Below, piece by piece: positions 48,451 through 60,917 of a DNA stretch of 64,000 nt (positions are counted from its first letter, which is position 1; each line of letters opens with the position of its first letter). This DNA comes from Paratinospora sagittata (taxonomy: Eukaryota; Streptophyta; Magnoliopsida; Ranunculales; Menispermaceae). The stretch covers positions 6,204,001 through 6,268,000 of the forward strand of contig CM069602.1 in assembly GCA_035771175.1 (NCBI GenBank). The letters run 5' to 3'. Under the pieces are notes generated by a model. The model had not been told where the DNA came from and did not search any database. It was given only the letters and a program-made list of their open reading frames with translations. Position numbers and translations under genes: made by a program.

Positions 48451-48927
48451 AAGAAGATTTATAAGGATCATATTCCGTGGACTTTAAAGCTAAATCACAT
48501 ATATTGTTATGTCCTTTGCTTTGGATATTTATCTTGACTGGCACCTTTATTCGTGTACTTTATTGAACATCACTCCAAAACCTGTTAATGGGCTTACCAT
48601 AAAAGAAAGAACAAAAACCATGAAGAAAATGAAAAGGGAAAACAATAGCAAAAACAAAAGTAACTAATTAATGATATTTTGAGTTGTATGATTTGTTTTG
48701 ATTGTTACATAGAGTTAGTGGATCTTAATGTGAGTTAGAAAAATCCCTTTTACAAGTCCTAGTTGCCATCATCCATTTAAGTTTAGGTCATGCTTACATT
48801 AATCATACCACCAATGAAGTAGGCATTGATTTAATAGGACATATGGAGCTTCTTTCAACACCCATAATTCACTATTCAATATCTAGCTAGAAGATTAAGT
48901 TTAGGTTCGGATTGATTTATTTTTACT

Positions 48928-49095
48928 ATGAAAAATGTTAAAGTGACACTCAAAGTGTACATCTATAGTTAATGTCACCTTTATAAATTATTAGATTGTC
49001 TCAAATCATCTACTAACTCATGATTCGAGACAATTCAATGATTTATAAAGATAATGTACATTATAGATGTTCACTTTAGATGTTCTATTTTCCTT
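48928..49095. mobile_element. Foldback MITE-like element
   Basis: Left arm 48928-49000 (aaaaatgttaaagtgacac...ctttataaattattagattgtctcaaat) and right arm 49025-49095 (attcgagacaattcaatgatttataaag...ttcactttagatgttctatttt) are good inverted copies around a loop of about 20 bp. It is the clearest of three similar elements in the window. Confidence 0.75.
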
Positions 49096-49132
49096 TATGT
49101 TTTGATTGAAATTAATATGCATGCCAATTAAT

Positions 49133-49350
49133 AAGGCCCTATTTTGTTTATGATTTAAAAACTATTTTCCGTATCCAAAACTTATAAAACATAGAAAACA
49201 TGTTTGGTTGACTAAAATTAAAAATAATATTTAAAAATTTAATTTACAAAAGAAACATGCTATTTTTAAAAAACAACAAAAAATTATTTTCTAAATTTTT
49301 GCCTTTTGAGTTGTATTCAAGTTTTTAAATCACATACCAAACACCCCCCT
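49133..49350. mobile_element. hAT-like MITE
   Basis: Left ggccctattttgtttatgatttaaaaact and right gtttttaaatcacataccaaacacccc are inverted copies. About 218 bp, non-coding, AT-rich interior. Target duplication not resolved. Confidence 0.6.
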
Positions 49351-52300
49351 CAAAATTCTTATCAACAATATTAATATTGAAATATAGTAATTATCAAAAA
49401 ACAACCTCAAAACAAGCTTTAGACTATGTAGAATATCTAATACAAAAAAACGTGGAATTTGAATAATTCAATAACTATGTGCCACCAAGTAGGTAGCAAG
49501 TACCAAGGGAACAATTTGGAGCAATGAGCTTATGGGCCCATGAATGAGACCTTTGCCCTTTGTTGACTATGTGCCACCAAGAAGGTATCTAATACATTCG
49601 GTAGTTGAGAGGAGGCACATGGCCAGTCATCCATCTTCTGTTTCTTGTTCTACTTCTTGGACGCTCATCTTATATACATAATGTAATTTTCTTCCATCAT
49701 CTTATATGTGTGGTTTTATTTGTTGGTGCCCTCCATAACCATATTATACTGTTAGAGAGGGTACGATAAAAGTTGAATTTGAAATCGTTAGGTTTCAAAA
49801 CCACTTCTTTACCGTTTCCATCAACTTCGTGTTGGTATAAAAACCTTATTATAAAGTACTAAATTTTCATTTTGATATTAAATAGCTGAGAAAAAGGTTG
49901 GTAGCTAGTTTCGTGGGGATGGTGACGTTTATATATTATCATTGGCAGAAAAGAACAAAGCAACAACAAATAAAAAAATTTGAAGTCATGAGCCTAATAT
50001 TTGAAGTGTCCCACCGGCACTTCAATGCATATATATATTGGCTTTGGCTTTTCCTTTCACTGGCTCTTAAAAGTATATCGACCGTTCAGTCTGCCAAGTT
50101 GGTAAGCGTGCAATGTGCTGTAAATGTCATCTTCTATATGATTCTTATCCCAACACAACTAGTACTAGTTACTGCTGTTACTCCTACATGCACTTTTTTA
50201 CATGGATTCCGTGTTTCATACATTTGTCCTCAGAATATTCACATTAAAAAAAAGTAAAGAAATCAAATGAATTAAAAGCACAAAACCACAAGTAGCCAGA
50301 AAAACCCAAAACCCTGTTTCAGAACCTGTCAGATTCGTTGTAAAAAAAAAAAAGCCTGCCAAGCTCCTCATTGTTTCTCTCATTTCCAACCCCAGAATCT
50401 GCTGCAGGAAGGTACATGTGACTGACCTCATCGTCAACAGCTTCAATTAAACACTTAAACATAAAAATTAAGAATAATAAATATGGGAGGTATATCCGTA
50501 TATACACTTGGACATATAGCCCTGGTAAGTGGTTAGATGACACCAATCCGTGAGTAAAGCTAGGAATTGAAAACAAAACATTAACATATAAACCAAACAC
50601 AAAGACCCATTATTTGTTAATTTATCAACACATATTTTACATATAAAAGATTCAACTAACTTTTGAGTAAAGAAAATAAAAAACCTTTAGCATAAATGAA
50701 TTTTTTGATAGAATTATAAATCTCAAGAAAACAACCAAAGGCCAAAGATCATCATGTTAGTAGAAAAAAAAAATACTTGAATCCATAATGATGAATGTAA
50801 AGGTTAGGTCTTCTACACCCTAATCACTGTATTGCTCAATAAATTATCTCTCTAAGTTGAAAAAAAAGAAAAAAAGCAAAAATGAAAAAATAATTTGACT
50901 TTAGAATCATAACTCTATCAGGTTTCTTATCTACTAGATTAATTAGAATCCATTCAACCCTTATTAATTAATATTGGTCTTTACACATTACAAAGTTCAT
51001 ACCCAATAAATATTTAAGAGTCCAAATTAATATATCACGTATTTGACCTTTTTAATTTAGATAGCCAATAATTTAATTATTAATATATATGTAAATCGAC
51101 ATTAATAGAATATTAATTAAATTAAAATCTCAATAAAGAGATGAGAAAATTGGTGGGGGTATGTAGGCTTGAAATATATATATATTTTTATATTTAACAA
51201 ATAGGCTTGAAATAAAGACTATGCAAATTAGCTATTATGTTTCACTCTCACTTTATTGAAAGGAGGCATAACTCTTACTTATTTAGTAAAAGGAAAAGTA
51301 TGAACCTCTAACTTAAAGGTTGAGTCCATAAAAAAAAAAAACAAACTTAAAAGGTTGGGGGCTCCTATTAGAGCCATAATCTATAAAAATTGATGATAAA
51401 ACCAATGGCTTAATGGTACCCAAGCTATTATGTTGAACTATGATAAAGTTTATGGACTTAACTCATTCTTAAAAATTGGTTTACAAGGAGATGGTTGTCG
51501 CTTAAACATTGCACATTCTAATTGTAGTCATGCAAATGATGCAATGTGCGACTATACCAGGGGCAAAGCTATACGAGGGCTTAAATATTTTGGGAAAAAA
51601 CTTCATATTATCCTTAGCCTTGCAAAACATCCCCCACAATACCTTTAATTCCCCAAACCGCCAGCCCTAAACTCAAAATAAACCCATGTTTTCTAAATTG
51701 CTCGATCCTCAAACTCATTCACGCCTCTCTTCATTTTCTTCTTTTCAATCAAACTCATTCTCTCTCGATCACCTCAATCACTCAACTCGATCTCCACCCG
51801 CGACTCTCTGCTTTTCTTACGACTTAGAAAAGTCTCGTTCCATTTGAGATTTAGTCGTTTCGTTCTCTCTAATACAATTTTATGCTTCTCTTTTCTTTTG
51901 TTTATGAGTGATTTTCTTAACTAAACATGTGCTAAATAGTGAAGATTTGAAGTGGCTTTGAAAATATTTGATGAAATGCTTGAATGAATGTAGAGACTAG
52001 AAATATAAGAGTAGAACGAATGGAAAATGAGGGACTTTGTATTAGTTTTCATATTCACATCATTGTTGAAAATGCTATTTTATTTTTGTAAGTCATGTGT
52101 TACTTTACTTTTTTTTATTTTAACTTTTAAGCGGAGAGAGCATGTTTCTTGGTAGATTAATTGCATAAATTAGACTATCGGTTCGTTTTTTATTAGAATG
52201 ATTTACAATTGCTTTGAAAACTTTGAAAATTGAATTGGTGTTGTACTACAAACCAATTAGAATAACTGACCATATGATTTTTTTCTATTTTTTAATTTTT

Positions 52301-52435
52301 AGTTTTAAATATTATATTTGTTTTAAAAAAAATTATAGTCCATTCAAAAGAAAAAATCATGACTACGTCCTTAGACTATACTAATATTGGATCATATACA
52401 TACAAATTATTAAAGATGAATCAATCAAACATATA

Positions 52436-52545
52436 AGTCTTAAATCACAACAAGACCTTGATAGGGTCACAGCTCACAACTTCTCACCTTGTAGACGATA
52501 GAGGAGATTCAAACCCCTACCTCATATGCTGGGATGGATGCTTCA
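52436..52545 (-). mobile_element. tRNA-derived SINE fragment, family member 3
   Basis: The minus strand shows gaggtaggggtttgaatctcctc (B box, complement of about 52502-52524) and, further on, aaggtcttgttgtgattta. It corresponds to part of the 44622-44800 copy. It is truncated. Confidence 0.5.
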
Positions 52546-53833
52546 AAATTAAGGTTCGTTAATTAGTACTAATATAAGATAACAATATAATTAGACGTTG
52601 GATGAAAAAGGAGTGAGACATATTATTCTCGGTGGCGTTAGAATCAATCATTCGTCAAACATTACAGAACTAATGAAGCTAGTGGATGGGAATGGGATTG
52701 GGATAGGAGCGGAACATAGTCAAAATCACGCATCCCACAAGGGAAGTTAAACTTAGTGGTGTGGCTCCATTCGCTACACTGGCTCTCGTGGAAAGAGACG
52801 AAGATGCTAGCAATTCACAACTAGCAAGGCTGGTAGCGTCAGTCCCCCACCACCTCCGTCCTCTTCTTTTCTTCTTTTATTTATCGCAAATCAAAGCTCA
52901 TCATTACCTCTATATAATTTTATTTTTTACCTCCCATTTCCATACTTTGTTTATATATATTATAGCGGTAATTAGTTGGTTTTTGTACGTTTGGCCTGCA
53001 ATCCGAGCTAAAGAACTGTGCCTTTACACGCGGTTCATGTGAAATTGGCTTGTTTGATTATGCCACATCACTCCCCTGCTCCTCTCCTTTCGTGCATTTT
53101 ACTTGCTCAATAAGATATATATATATTTTTTTTGCCAAAGCTCAATAAGATATAACTTCCCTTTGTTTTGTTTGTTTGTTTAATACCATATCAAACTCTT
53201 TACTAAAAATAGCACAACGATAAATTTAATTTAAAAAATATTGAGGGCAAAAAAATATTGTTAGGATGCTTGAATAATCTTATGGTAGTTTAAATTTTAA
53301 TGACCACAAACTTTCATTGTCTCACAACATTAATTCCGAAAAAAAATATATATATATATATTGCAAGGAATGAATGGCCTGATATAAACTAACTTATAGA
53401 TATATTTTAACTTGGAAGCTTCTTTTGTATAGGCACATAATGAGTAAATGACACGTATAATTGCATTTATTGTACTTAGTTGCTCTTAATTAACCTTAAT
53501 GTTTTCAAAGATAAGAATGACGCAATAAGCCATTGTTATATGAATTGAAAACGCTACATCAGTTGTTATAAATTATTATTACATCAATTTTTAACTTTAA
53601 TACATCAAAATAAAATATCTTTTAATAAAATTATAAATTTAATATCGATGCTTGACACGACAGAATTATAACAATTAGTATAAAAACTTCAATCTCCCTC
53701 GTATTTTTCAAATGAAATAATGTAACATGTTATAATAATGAATCACATTAGCTAACAATAGCCATGAAGAAAAAGTTGGGAGAGTTAAAAGAAAATGAAA
53801 GACAAAAATGTCAAAAAAAAATAAAAATTCTCA

Positions 53834-53837
<4 letters not shown>

Positions 53838-53865
<28 letters not shown>
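53838..53865. repeat. (TA)n microsatellite
   Basis: About 14 TA units between ataataa and tcccgcccg. Confidence 0.9.
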
Positions 53866-53868
<3 letters not shown>

Positions 53869-54149
53869 GCCCGTATAATAATTTAAGCTGTGGAAGTAGG
53901 CCCGCTAACAGATTGACTAATGATTATTATCGTGGTCCATGTTCAAACTTAATTATGTCCTAATATTTGACTACTTATTCCTCCAGATAAATACTCAACT
54001 ATTATACTCTTGGTTCACTGAAATATAAAACTAGACTAAAATAAGATTGAAGTTGTACATTACTTGATTTCACATTAATAAAATACCTCTAAACTTGATA
54101 ACTAATATTTTAACAACAATTGGATTTTGAATCTGATTTTGGGCAGTAC

Positions 54150-54176
54150 TATTATTATTATTATTATTATTATTAT
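54150..54176. repeat. (ATT)n microsatellite
   Basis: About nine att units. A related (ATA)n run follows at 54308-54330. Confidence 0.9.
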
Positions 54177-54384
54177 TTTTGCTCTTGCAATGAGTTGCTT
54201 TTGATCTCTTCTTTTGCTTCGAGCGAAGCATATTTGTGTAAACATTTGTAATTGGTGGAGAAGAAAGATACTGACGAGTGAAAAGGCCAAAACAGAGCAC
54301 CATTTGAGATAATAATAATAATAATAAGAAAAAAAATGCTAATAAAAATAATAATAATAATGACAATGATTCTCGTGGAATAAT

Positions 54385-54862
54385 TAGGGATGAGATCGGG
54401 TCGGATCAGGTTAGGTTTTTACCTCTTAACTCACCCGACCCGATAAGGTCAGATGGTAGCAGATTGGATTCAATGTCATCCGATTAAATTGTGTAGGGTT
54501 AGCCTTCATTAAATGGTTTAATTTTTTTAAAACTTAATAATTATTATTTAAACTTATATTAGTAATAAAATATGCTAGATTATTATGTATTTAACTTATT
54601 AAATTATTATTTAAATTTTAAAAAATAAGATTTTTTTTTTAAATTCATATATATATATACAAGCTATTCTTAAATTTTATTTATAAAAATAAAAATAAAT
54701 TTATATATATAAATTTTAAAAGATCTGATTAAGTTAGATTAAGTTGCTAAAAAATTAATTCAATTAATTTGACTTATCAATTAAATCTGAGCCAACCGAC
54801 CAAACCCAATCTGAAATGATTAGATTTAGTCGGACCGGGTCGATCAAGTTCTTACAGCTATA
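54385..54862. mobile_element. Non-autonomous hAT-like element upstream of NAT
   Basis: Begins tagggatgagatcgggtcgg and ends ccgggtcgatcaagttcttacagctata, inverted hAT-type ends rich in GGGTCGG. It is flanked by ggaataat (54377-54384) and ggaataac (54863-54870), an 8-bp duplication with one mismatch. It is 478 bp and non-coding. It ends about 920 bp before the NAT start codon, so it probably borders or lies in the promoter. Confidence 0.7.
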
Positions 54863-54879
54863 GGAATAACTGCTTAACG

Positions 54880-55778
54880 TAGACGGAGAGAGAAGAGAGA
54901 GAGGGAGAGAAAGAGAGCAAGGAGGGAAATGGAGAAGAATGTGTTGTCGTGTGTGGTGTCGGTTCTTTTTTTCCTCTTTTTCAAATTTTACTTTTTATTT
55001 CTCTCTCTTTTTCTCAATTCAACCATTGGCACACAGTAAACTTTGCTGTACTGCAGCAACCTGCAGAAAAAGCGCGAAAAAGCGCCTTCCTTTCATCCTG
55101 CCTGTCTGAGTTTCATTTCCTTGTTACTCAAGAACTTCGAAATTAAACATAGGGAGGCAGCAGGGTTGTCAAGAGTGGTGGAAGAAACGGTGCTGCTTTT
55201 GCTTTAAAAATCTTTAACCTTTAAGCTTTTTCTTTACCCAAATGGAGCAGTAGTGTAGTAGGAAAGCAAAACAGAGGAGTTTAACATTTTATTAATCAGA
55301 TTATTCCTTGAGTTAATCACAGGTATTTTGGTTCCATTACTTAATGTTCTTCTTCGTCTTTATCTCATTCTTTGCTTTCATCTTGGGTTTTGGGCTGTGA
55401 AACCACTGGTTTTTAAGCTTCTCTTTTAGTGGGTATGTTGGTGTGTACCATCTTCAATGCCATTTGCATTTTTAGAAGTACACTTTGTGTTATTGTGTTT
55501 TGATTTTTGGTTGGCGGGCAATGTTAAAAAAGCACCCTTTCTTTAGCTTCCAGGATCTGGGTCTTGTGTCCCAGGCTTATTTTTCTCTTCTTTTTTGTTC
55601 TTGTTAAATTTCGCGTTGTGAGCATTTGGGAGATTGAGATTTCTGGGTTCTTTCTTTTATCTTTGTTTTTTTTTTTGTGGGAGTGATTTGGGACTTGTGT
55701 TGTGAGTAGGATTTGATTGATTTTTGTGGTTATTATTAGTAGAGAAGAAAAGCAGAAAAAAGGAAACGAGGAGAGAAG
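54880..55778 (+). other. Probable 5' UTR region of the NAT gene
   Basis: A GA-rich block (54885-54925) starts a leader-like stretch containing upstream ATGs (54930 onward) and pyrimidine-rich sequence that could include a leader intron before the coding start at 55779. The transcript start is not determinable here. Confidence 0.4.
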
Positions 55779-58700
55779 ATGGCAGGAGGCGGAGCGGCTC
55801 CACCGCCGAAACAAGACGAGTTGATACCGCATCCAGTGAAGGATCAGCTGCCCGGTGTTTCTTACTGCATCACTAGCCCACCTCCATGGCGTAAGTTTAT
55901 TCATTTTTTTTTTTTCTGTACATTCTGTTCTGCTCTGTTCCAGTGGAAGTAATACATTACATTATATTAGGTGAATATTGGTCAGGCTTATATAAAAGCT
56001 TTCTTATTTATTTGTTTATTTTCCAAAATGAAAATCATCCGGTTTAGATATATTATCACCCAATGTGGGGTTTTCTGGGTCTTTGATGGGTACCCGTCTA
56101 AGTGTTTTCCTTTTTTTTTTTTATATATATTTATTGTTTTTATGGGTTTTTGATGATAGTTGATGGTTACCTATTTTAAGTTATTATGGGCTTTTTTTTT
56201 TCCTCTACATTTTAGAACATCTCTTTTAATGGATTTGGTGGTAATGCATTGTTTGTTTTTTAAGGTTCTACATGGTTTTGGAGGGAACCCAGATTTTTTG
56301 TGTTTTGATGAAGTATTATTAACTGGTTTTCGTTGATGACTTTGCTGTGGTTATTAAAATCTTGTGTTTATTTCGAATGCAGCGGAGGCTATTCTCCTTG
56401 GTTTTCAGCATTACCTTGTTATGCTTGGCACTACAGTTATCATACCCTCGGCTCTTGTTCCCCAGATGGGAGGAGGAAATGTAAGTGTTGAAATAAATTG
56501 AGATTGCAAGAACTATTTATCAGTTTGCTCCTACTGTTTGTGATCTATCATTTTTTTCTTTCAGTAGATCTCATTCTTATTTGGATTTAAGAAAAAAAAT
56601 TATGATTTGTTATTTGTAGGAGGAGAAAGCAAAGGTGGTCCAGACGCTATTGTTTGTTGCTGGTTTGAACACATTGTTCCAGTCCTTGTTTGGGACTCGT
56701 TTGCCTGCAGTGATTGGTGGAGCTTACACCTTCGTCGTACCTACCATTTCTATAATTTTGGCTGGTAGATATAGTAACATTGTCGACCCTCGTGAGGTAC
56801 AACGATCATAACTTTTCTTTTTTCCTTTTTAGTTATTTGTTAAATTTCTAGTTGATGTTCTATTGTTGATTCACTTTTTTGGTGGTCTCGGCAGAAATTT
56901 GAGAGGATTATGAGGGGAATTCAAGGTGCCCTCATTGTTGCTTCAACTCTTCAGATTGTCATTGGTTTTAGTGGCCTTTGGCGAAATGTTACCAGGTAAC
57001 TTTTGAATGTGACACTAGGATTTTTCTGATTCATAATCAATTTGACATCCTTGAAGCATTATTATTTCTTTGTTGTTTTCAGGTTCCTGAGTCCTCTTTC
57101 AGCTGTTCCTTTGGTTGCTTTAGCTGGCTTTGGCCTCTATGAACTTGGTTTCCCTGGGGTAAGTGCTTGTGAACAATTGAAGATAATAGGAAAGCTATAC
57201 CTTTTTTCTTCAATAGGTATCTTTTTGTGAACTCTTGTTTCACAACATAATGTAGCTGAAAGCTCTAGCCTTGGATGTATAGGTTGCTAAATGTGTGGAA
57301 GTTGGGCTTCCAGAACTCATTGTGCTGCTAATTTTTGCGCAGGTAATACCTTTTAGTGTACTTGATAATGTAATGTCTTATTATAATTCCTTTGGTTGCT
57401 TTAAATTAGTTGGATTTTATCTTGAGGTGGAACATGTCAAGCAAATACCTACATGTAAAGTCCTCTGTTTCTTTCCTTTTGAACTAAATGCTATTAGTTT
57501 TTGGTTGCTGTTTGCAGTACATACCCAATGTGATGCGTTCAGAAAGGAATATCTTTTACCGTTTTGCTGTTCTATTTTCGGTGGTCATTGTTTGGATTTA
57601 TGCTCATCTCCTCACTATCGGTGGTGCTTATAAGAACTCACCTTTGAAGACTCAATTAAGTTGCCGCACTGATCGTTCTGGACTTATTAGTGGTGCCCCA
57701 TGGTAATTTACAGCAATTTCTTCCTTTCTTTCCTTCTTCTTCTTCCTTTTTTCTATTTTTTTTTTCTATTTTTTTTTTTTTGGGGTGTGGGGGGAGGTGG
57801 GGTTGGAGAGTATGGTTGTTGTGGTTTTTCGGTATAGCCTTAGGTTCATAGTATCATCACTCCACCTTTTATTTATATGTTCTCACTTTTGCCTTGTGAA
57901 TTTATTTATTTATTGACATTTGACACACATCCTTCAGTTGTGCAATTTGCTAACTCCAATCCTTCTTGTCACTATATAGATTAGTTACAGTTCTATTCGT
58001 TTAACCATATGTATCTATGTTTACCTTGTGGTGTTTTATCTTTGTTAAATGTTATGTATCAATGTAGCATTCATCTATGTTAACCTTGTTCCTAAATTTT
58101 ACTTGCTCTTCTCTCTTTGCAGGATAAGAGTTCCATATCCATTTCAGTGGGGAGCACCTACATTTGATGCTGGCGAGGCATTTGCAATGATGGCTGCTTC
58201 TTTTGTGGCTCTTGTCGAGGTTTGTTTGTTGCACTGTATTTGTAGATTTTCACTGAGTTCAGTTGGAGTTTTTATGAAATTCCCTTGTTCATCCACTTTT
58301 CAACTGATGATCCCTAGCATTATAGAATGGTTTGAATAAGCTGTTGAATTAGGACTCAAAATGTATCGGGATTCAAGAACAATCTGTCATTTCACTACCA
58401 TGGAGTTTAGGTAGCACAACCATCACTACGGGTCTCTAGCGCTCTTCTTGAAAAGAATTGCTTTAAATTTTGCTTTTAGTAGCATGGTGGAATGATCAAA
58501 CTTTCAATCAAAAGAAAAAAAAAATACAAAGCACATTCTTATCTTCCCTTTGAATTTTGAAGACCACCTCATCCATATTGCTGTTATTGTCTCTAATATT
58601 ACAGCATTACTATTGGGATGGTTGGTGCATTCTTTATTATATGTAATCTATCATTTGCTACCCTGTGCTTAACTCTAAAGATCCACGGCTTATTATTTAT

Positions 58701-60225
58701 TGGAGTTCACGCGATTTTTCATTAATGATAAATGCAGTCGACAGGCACATATATTGCAGTTTCAAGGTATGCAAGTGCAACTCCCTTGCCACCATCTATT
58801 CTCAGCCGTGGTATTGGTTGGCAGGTGACTATACTTCCAAGTCCTTTTCTTTCATTATTGTGTGACTGTTTTTAAGATTATATCTGGAATTGTGTTGCTC
58901 TTGCTCTTGTTCAAGTCATCATTTAGCGAATAGCATGTAGAATATACCCAAAATTATAGCATCTCAGTATATTAACTGCCCGTCTCAATCTGCACCCGAT
59001 AAATTGATTCCTAAAAAGACCCGTATGGTTGATTTTGGGGAAAAAATTTGTCTTGGGTGAGGTAAATTGCATTATGTATGCCTTAACTCCTACTAGAATT
59101 GGTTTTCCGATTTTGATATTTAGCTTCATGCATAGAAGCTCTAGCAGAACCATGAACCTTTAATGATGCATTGGATTGCTCTATGTTTTCTCCACTTTGG
59201 TTGAATATTTAGTCTCTGCAAGTTATAAATTTGATATTTCTGATTTCAGGGCATTGGCATATTGATCTCTGGATTGTTTGGTACAGTGACTGGGTCTACA
59301 GTTTCAGTGTAAAGCTCTTGAAGAAAATCTAATCATCTGATCATTTAACACAGCTTCCTATCATTTACAAGAAATTCACACTTGGCTGTTTAATTGTAGT
59401 GAAAATGCTGGTTTGTTAGCTCTGACACGAGTGGGCAGCCGAAGGGTTGTGCAAATATCAGCAGGCTTCATGATATTCTTCTCTATTCTTGGTGAGTTAA
59501 TAATTATATTGTGCAATATGCTTCATGGTGCTAATATGGTTGCCCAGAAATGTGACAGCTGAAATTTGTTCAAATGATGTACAGGAAAATTTGGTGCCAT
59601 CTTTGCTTCTGTTCCATCTCCAATTATTGCTGCCTTGTACTGCCTGTTCTTTGCATATGTGGGTATGTATTTTCAACAACCAAGCACAAACTCATCGGTC
59701 ATCACCTCTTCTAGTAATTCTATCTCTGATTATACTCCATATAACAGGTTCATCTGGGCTCAGCTTCCTTCAATTCTGCAACCTTAATAGTTTTAGAACA
59801 AAGTTCATATTAGGATTCTCTTTTTTCATGGGTTTATCAGTACCGCAGTACTTCAATGAGTATACAGCAGTTAATGGTTTCGGCCCAGTCCACACTAAAG
59901 CAAGATGGGTAAGTGCAAAAGCCTATAGCTGATATTCTCTTTTACTCGTTTGTGTTTAGTAGGTTGAACCCTTTTTTACTTGATTTTGAACTCATTTGTC
60001 TTGCAGTTCAATGATATGATTAACGTGCCATTTTCATCGGAAGCTTTTGTTGCGGGCATGCTGGCTTTGTTCTTGGACATAACCTTGCATAAAAAGGATA
60101 GTGCAACCAGGAAAGACAGGGGTATGCATTGGTGGGACAAGTTCAGATCATATAAGACTGACACAAGAAGCGAAGAGTTCTATTCACTGCCTTTCAATCT
60201 CAACAAGTTCTTCCCATCTGTGTGA
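55779..60225 (+). CDS. Nucleobase-ascorbate transporter, NAT6-like
   Basis: NAT/NCS2 proteins are multi-pass carriers moving purines or uracil with protons; plant members are typically plasma-membrane. Fourteen coding exons (55779-55890, 56383-56480, 56620-56796, 56895-56995, 57083-57158, 57283-57342, 57518-57702, 58123-58219, 58738-58824, 59250-59308, 59400-59491, 59585-59662, 59748-59908, 60007-60225) total 1602 bp and 533 residues, the family length. The N-terminus MAGGGAAPPPKQDE is NAT6-like. The TM1 QH motif is at Gln46-His47 (GFQHYLVMLG). The substrate-selecting NAT signature ENAGLLALTR spans 352-361. Other conserved parts are SCRTDRSG, PFQWGAPTFDAGE and FNEYTAVNGFGPVHT. The C-terminus is HWWDKFRSYKTDTRSEEFYSLPFNLNKFFPSV, typical of the clade. 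Frame and splice sites are intact. Transport substrate is inferred. Confidence 0.94.
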
Positions 60226-60917
60226 GAATTGCAGTTTTGAAGCATGATGATTGTTCAATCTCTCTTATTCTCTCCCTCTCCCCAACACCTCTTTGGGGGC
60301 AGGGGGGCACATTTCTTTTTGCCTATTTTAGTTAAATGATCTGATTGAAATGGTATAAATGAACCTCTCCATTTACAGAGATGTGCTATTATTTTCTTTT
60401 CTTTCAGTTCTGTAAAGCCAGTACATGGATTGAATGAGTTTTCCAAAGAGCAATTTTACTTCTTTTGGTTTCTGAATGTTGATGAAATAATCTAAGAGAA
60501 GACAGGTCCTTATGATAAATAACCTGTGCCATTATAACCTCTTCATTACAGAAGTAAAATTCATAAAATTAGGCTGGAAATTCTAATAGCAGCCATTGTT
60601 AAAAACAAAGCTGTTCTGCTCAAGCCAATGGATTAGTTGGGTCTTTCAAGTTCCCAAGTATCAGTTCAAGTCAGTAGTAACCTTAGCTGCTAAAATAACC
60701 ATTAGTAAAAGCAAATCGTAAAAGATAGTAACAAGGAAAATTGTCCCAAGCCCACAAAATAGAATTCTAGAAACACTCAAAGTTAGAATATGGAGGTTAC
60801 AATTGGATGATGAGATGATACATTTGAAGACACTGTTTGACAAAGCATTGCTTACAATTGATACAATATGGGTTTATTGTACAGGGGAGTTTAGATTTCT
60901 CTACAATTTTTGGCAAG
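60226..60917. other. Convergent 3' spacer between NAT and PPR genes
   Basis: 692 bp between the NAT stop and the PPR stop, which face each other. It must contain both 3' UTRs. No further gene seen. Confidence 0.6.

Larger units (their letters stand above)
49351..54384. other. Gene-free AT-rich region
   Basis: Five kilobases without a supported gene; the open frames here look random. It includes a worn SINE fragment (52436-52545), a (TA)n run at 53838-53865 and an (ATT)n run at 54150-54176. 51640-51850 is locally less AT-rich and pyrimidine-rich (ctctctcgatcacctcaatcac) and could be an old leader or LTR, but nothing identifies it. Confidence 0.5.

Noticed and set aside
49898..50257. 119-codon plus-strand open frame
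   Set aside because: Hydrophobic, biased composition without recognisable motifs, in AT-rich gene-free DNA; treated as random.
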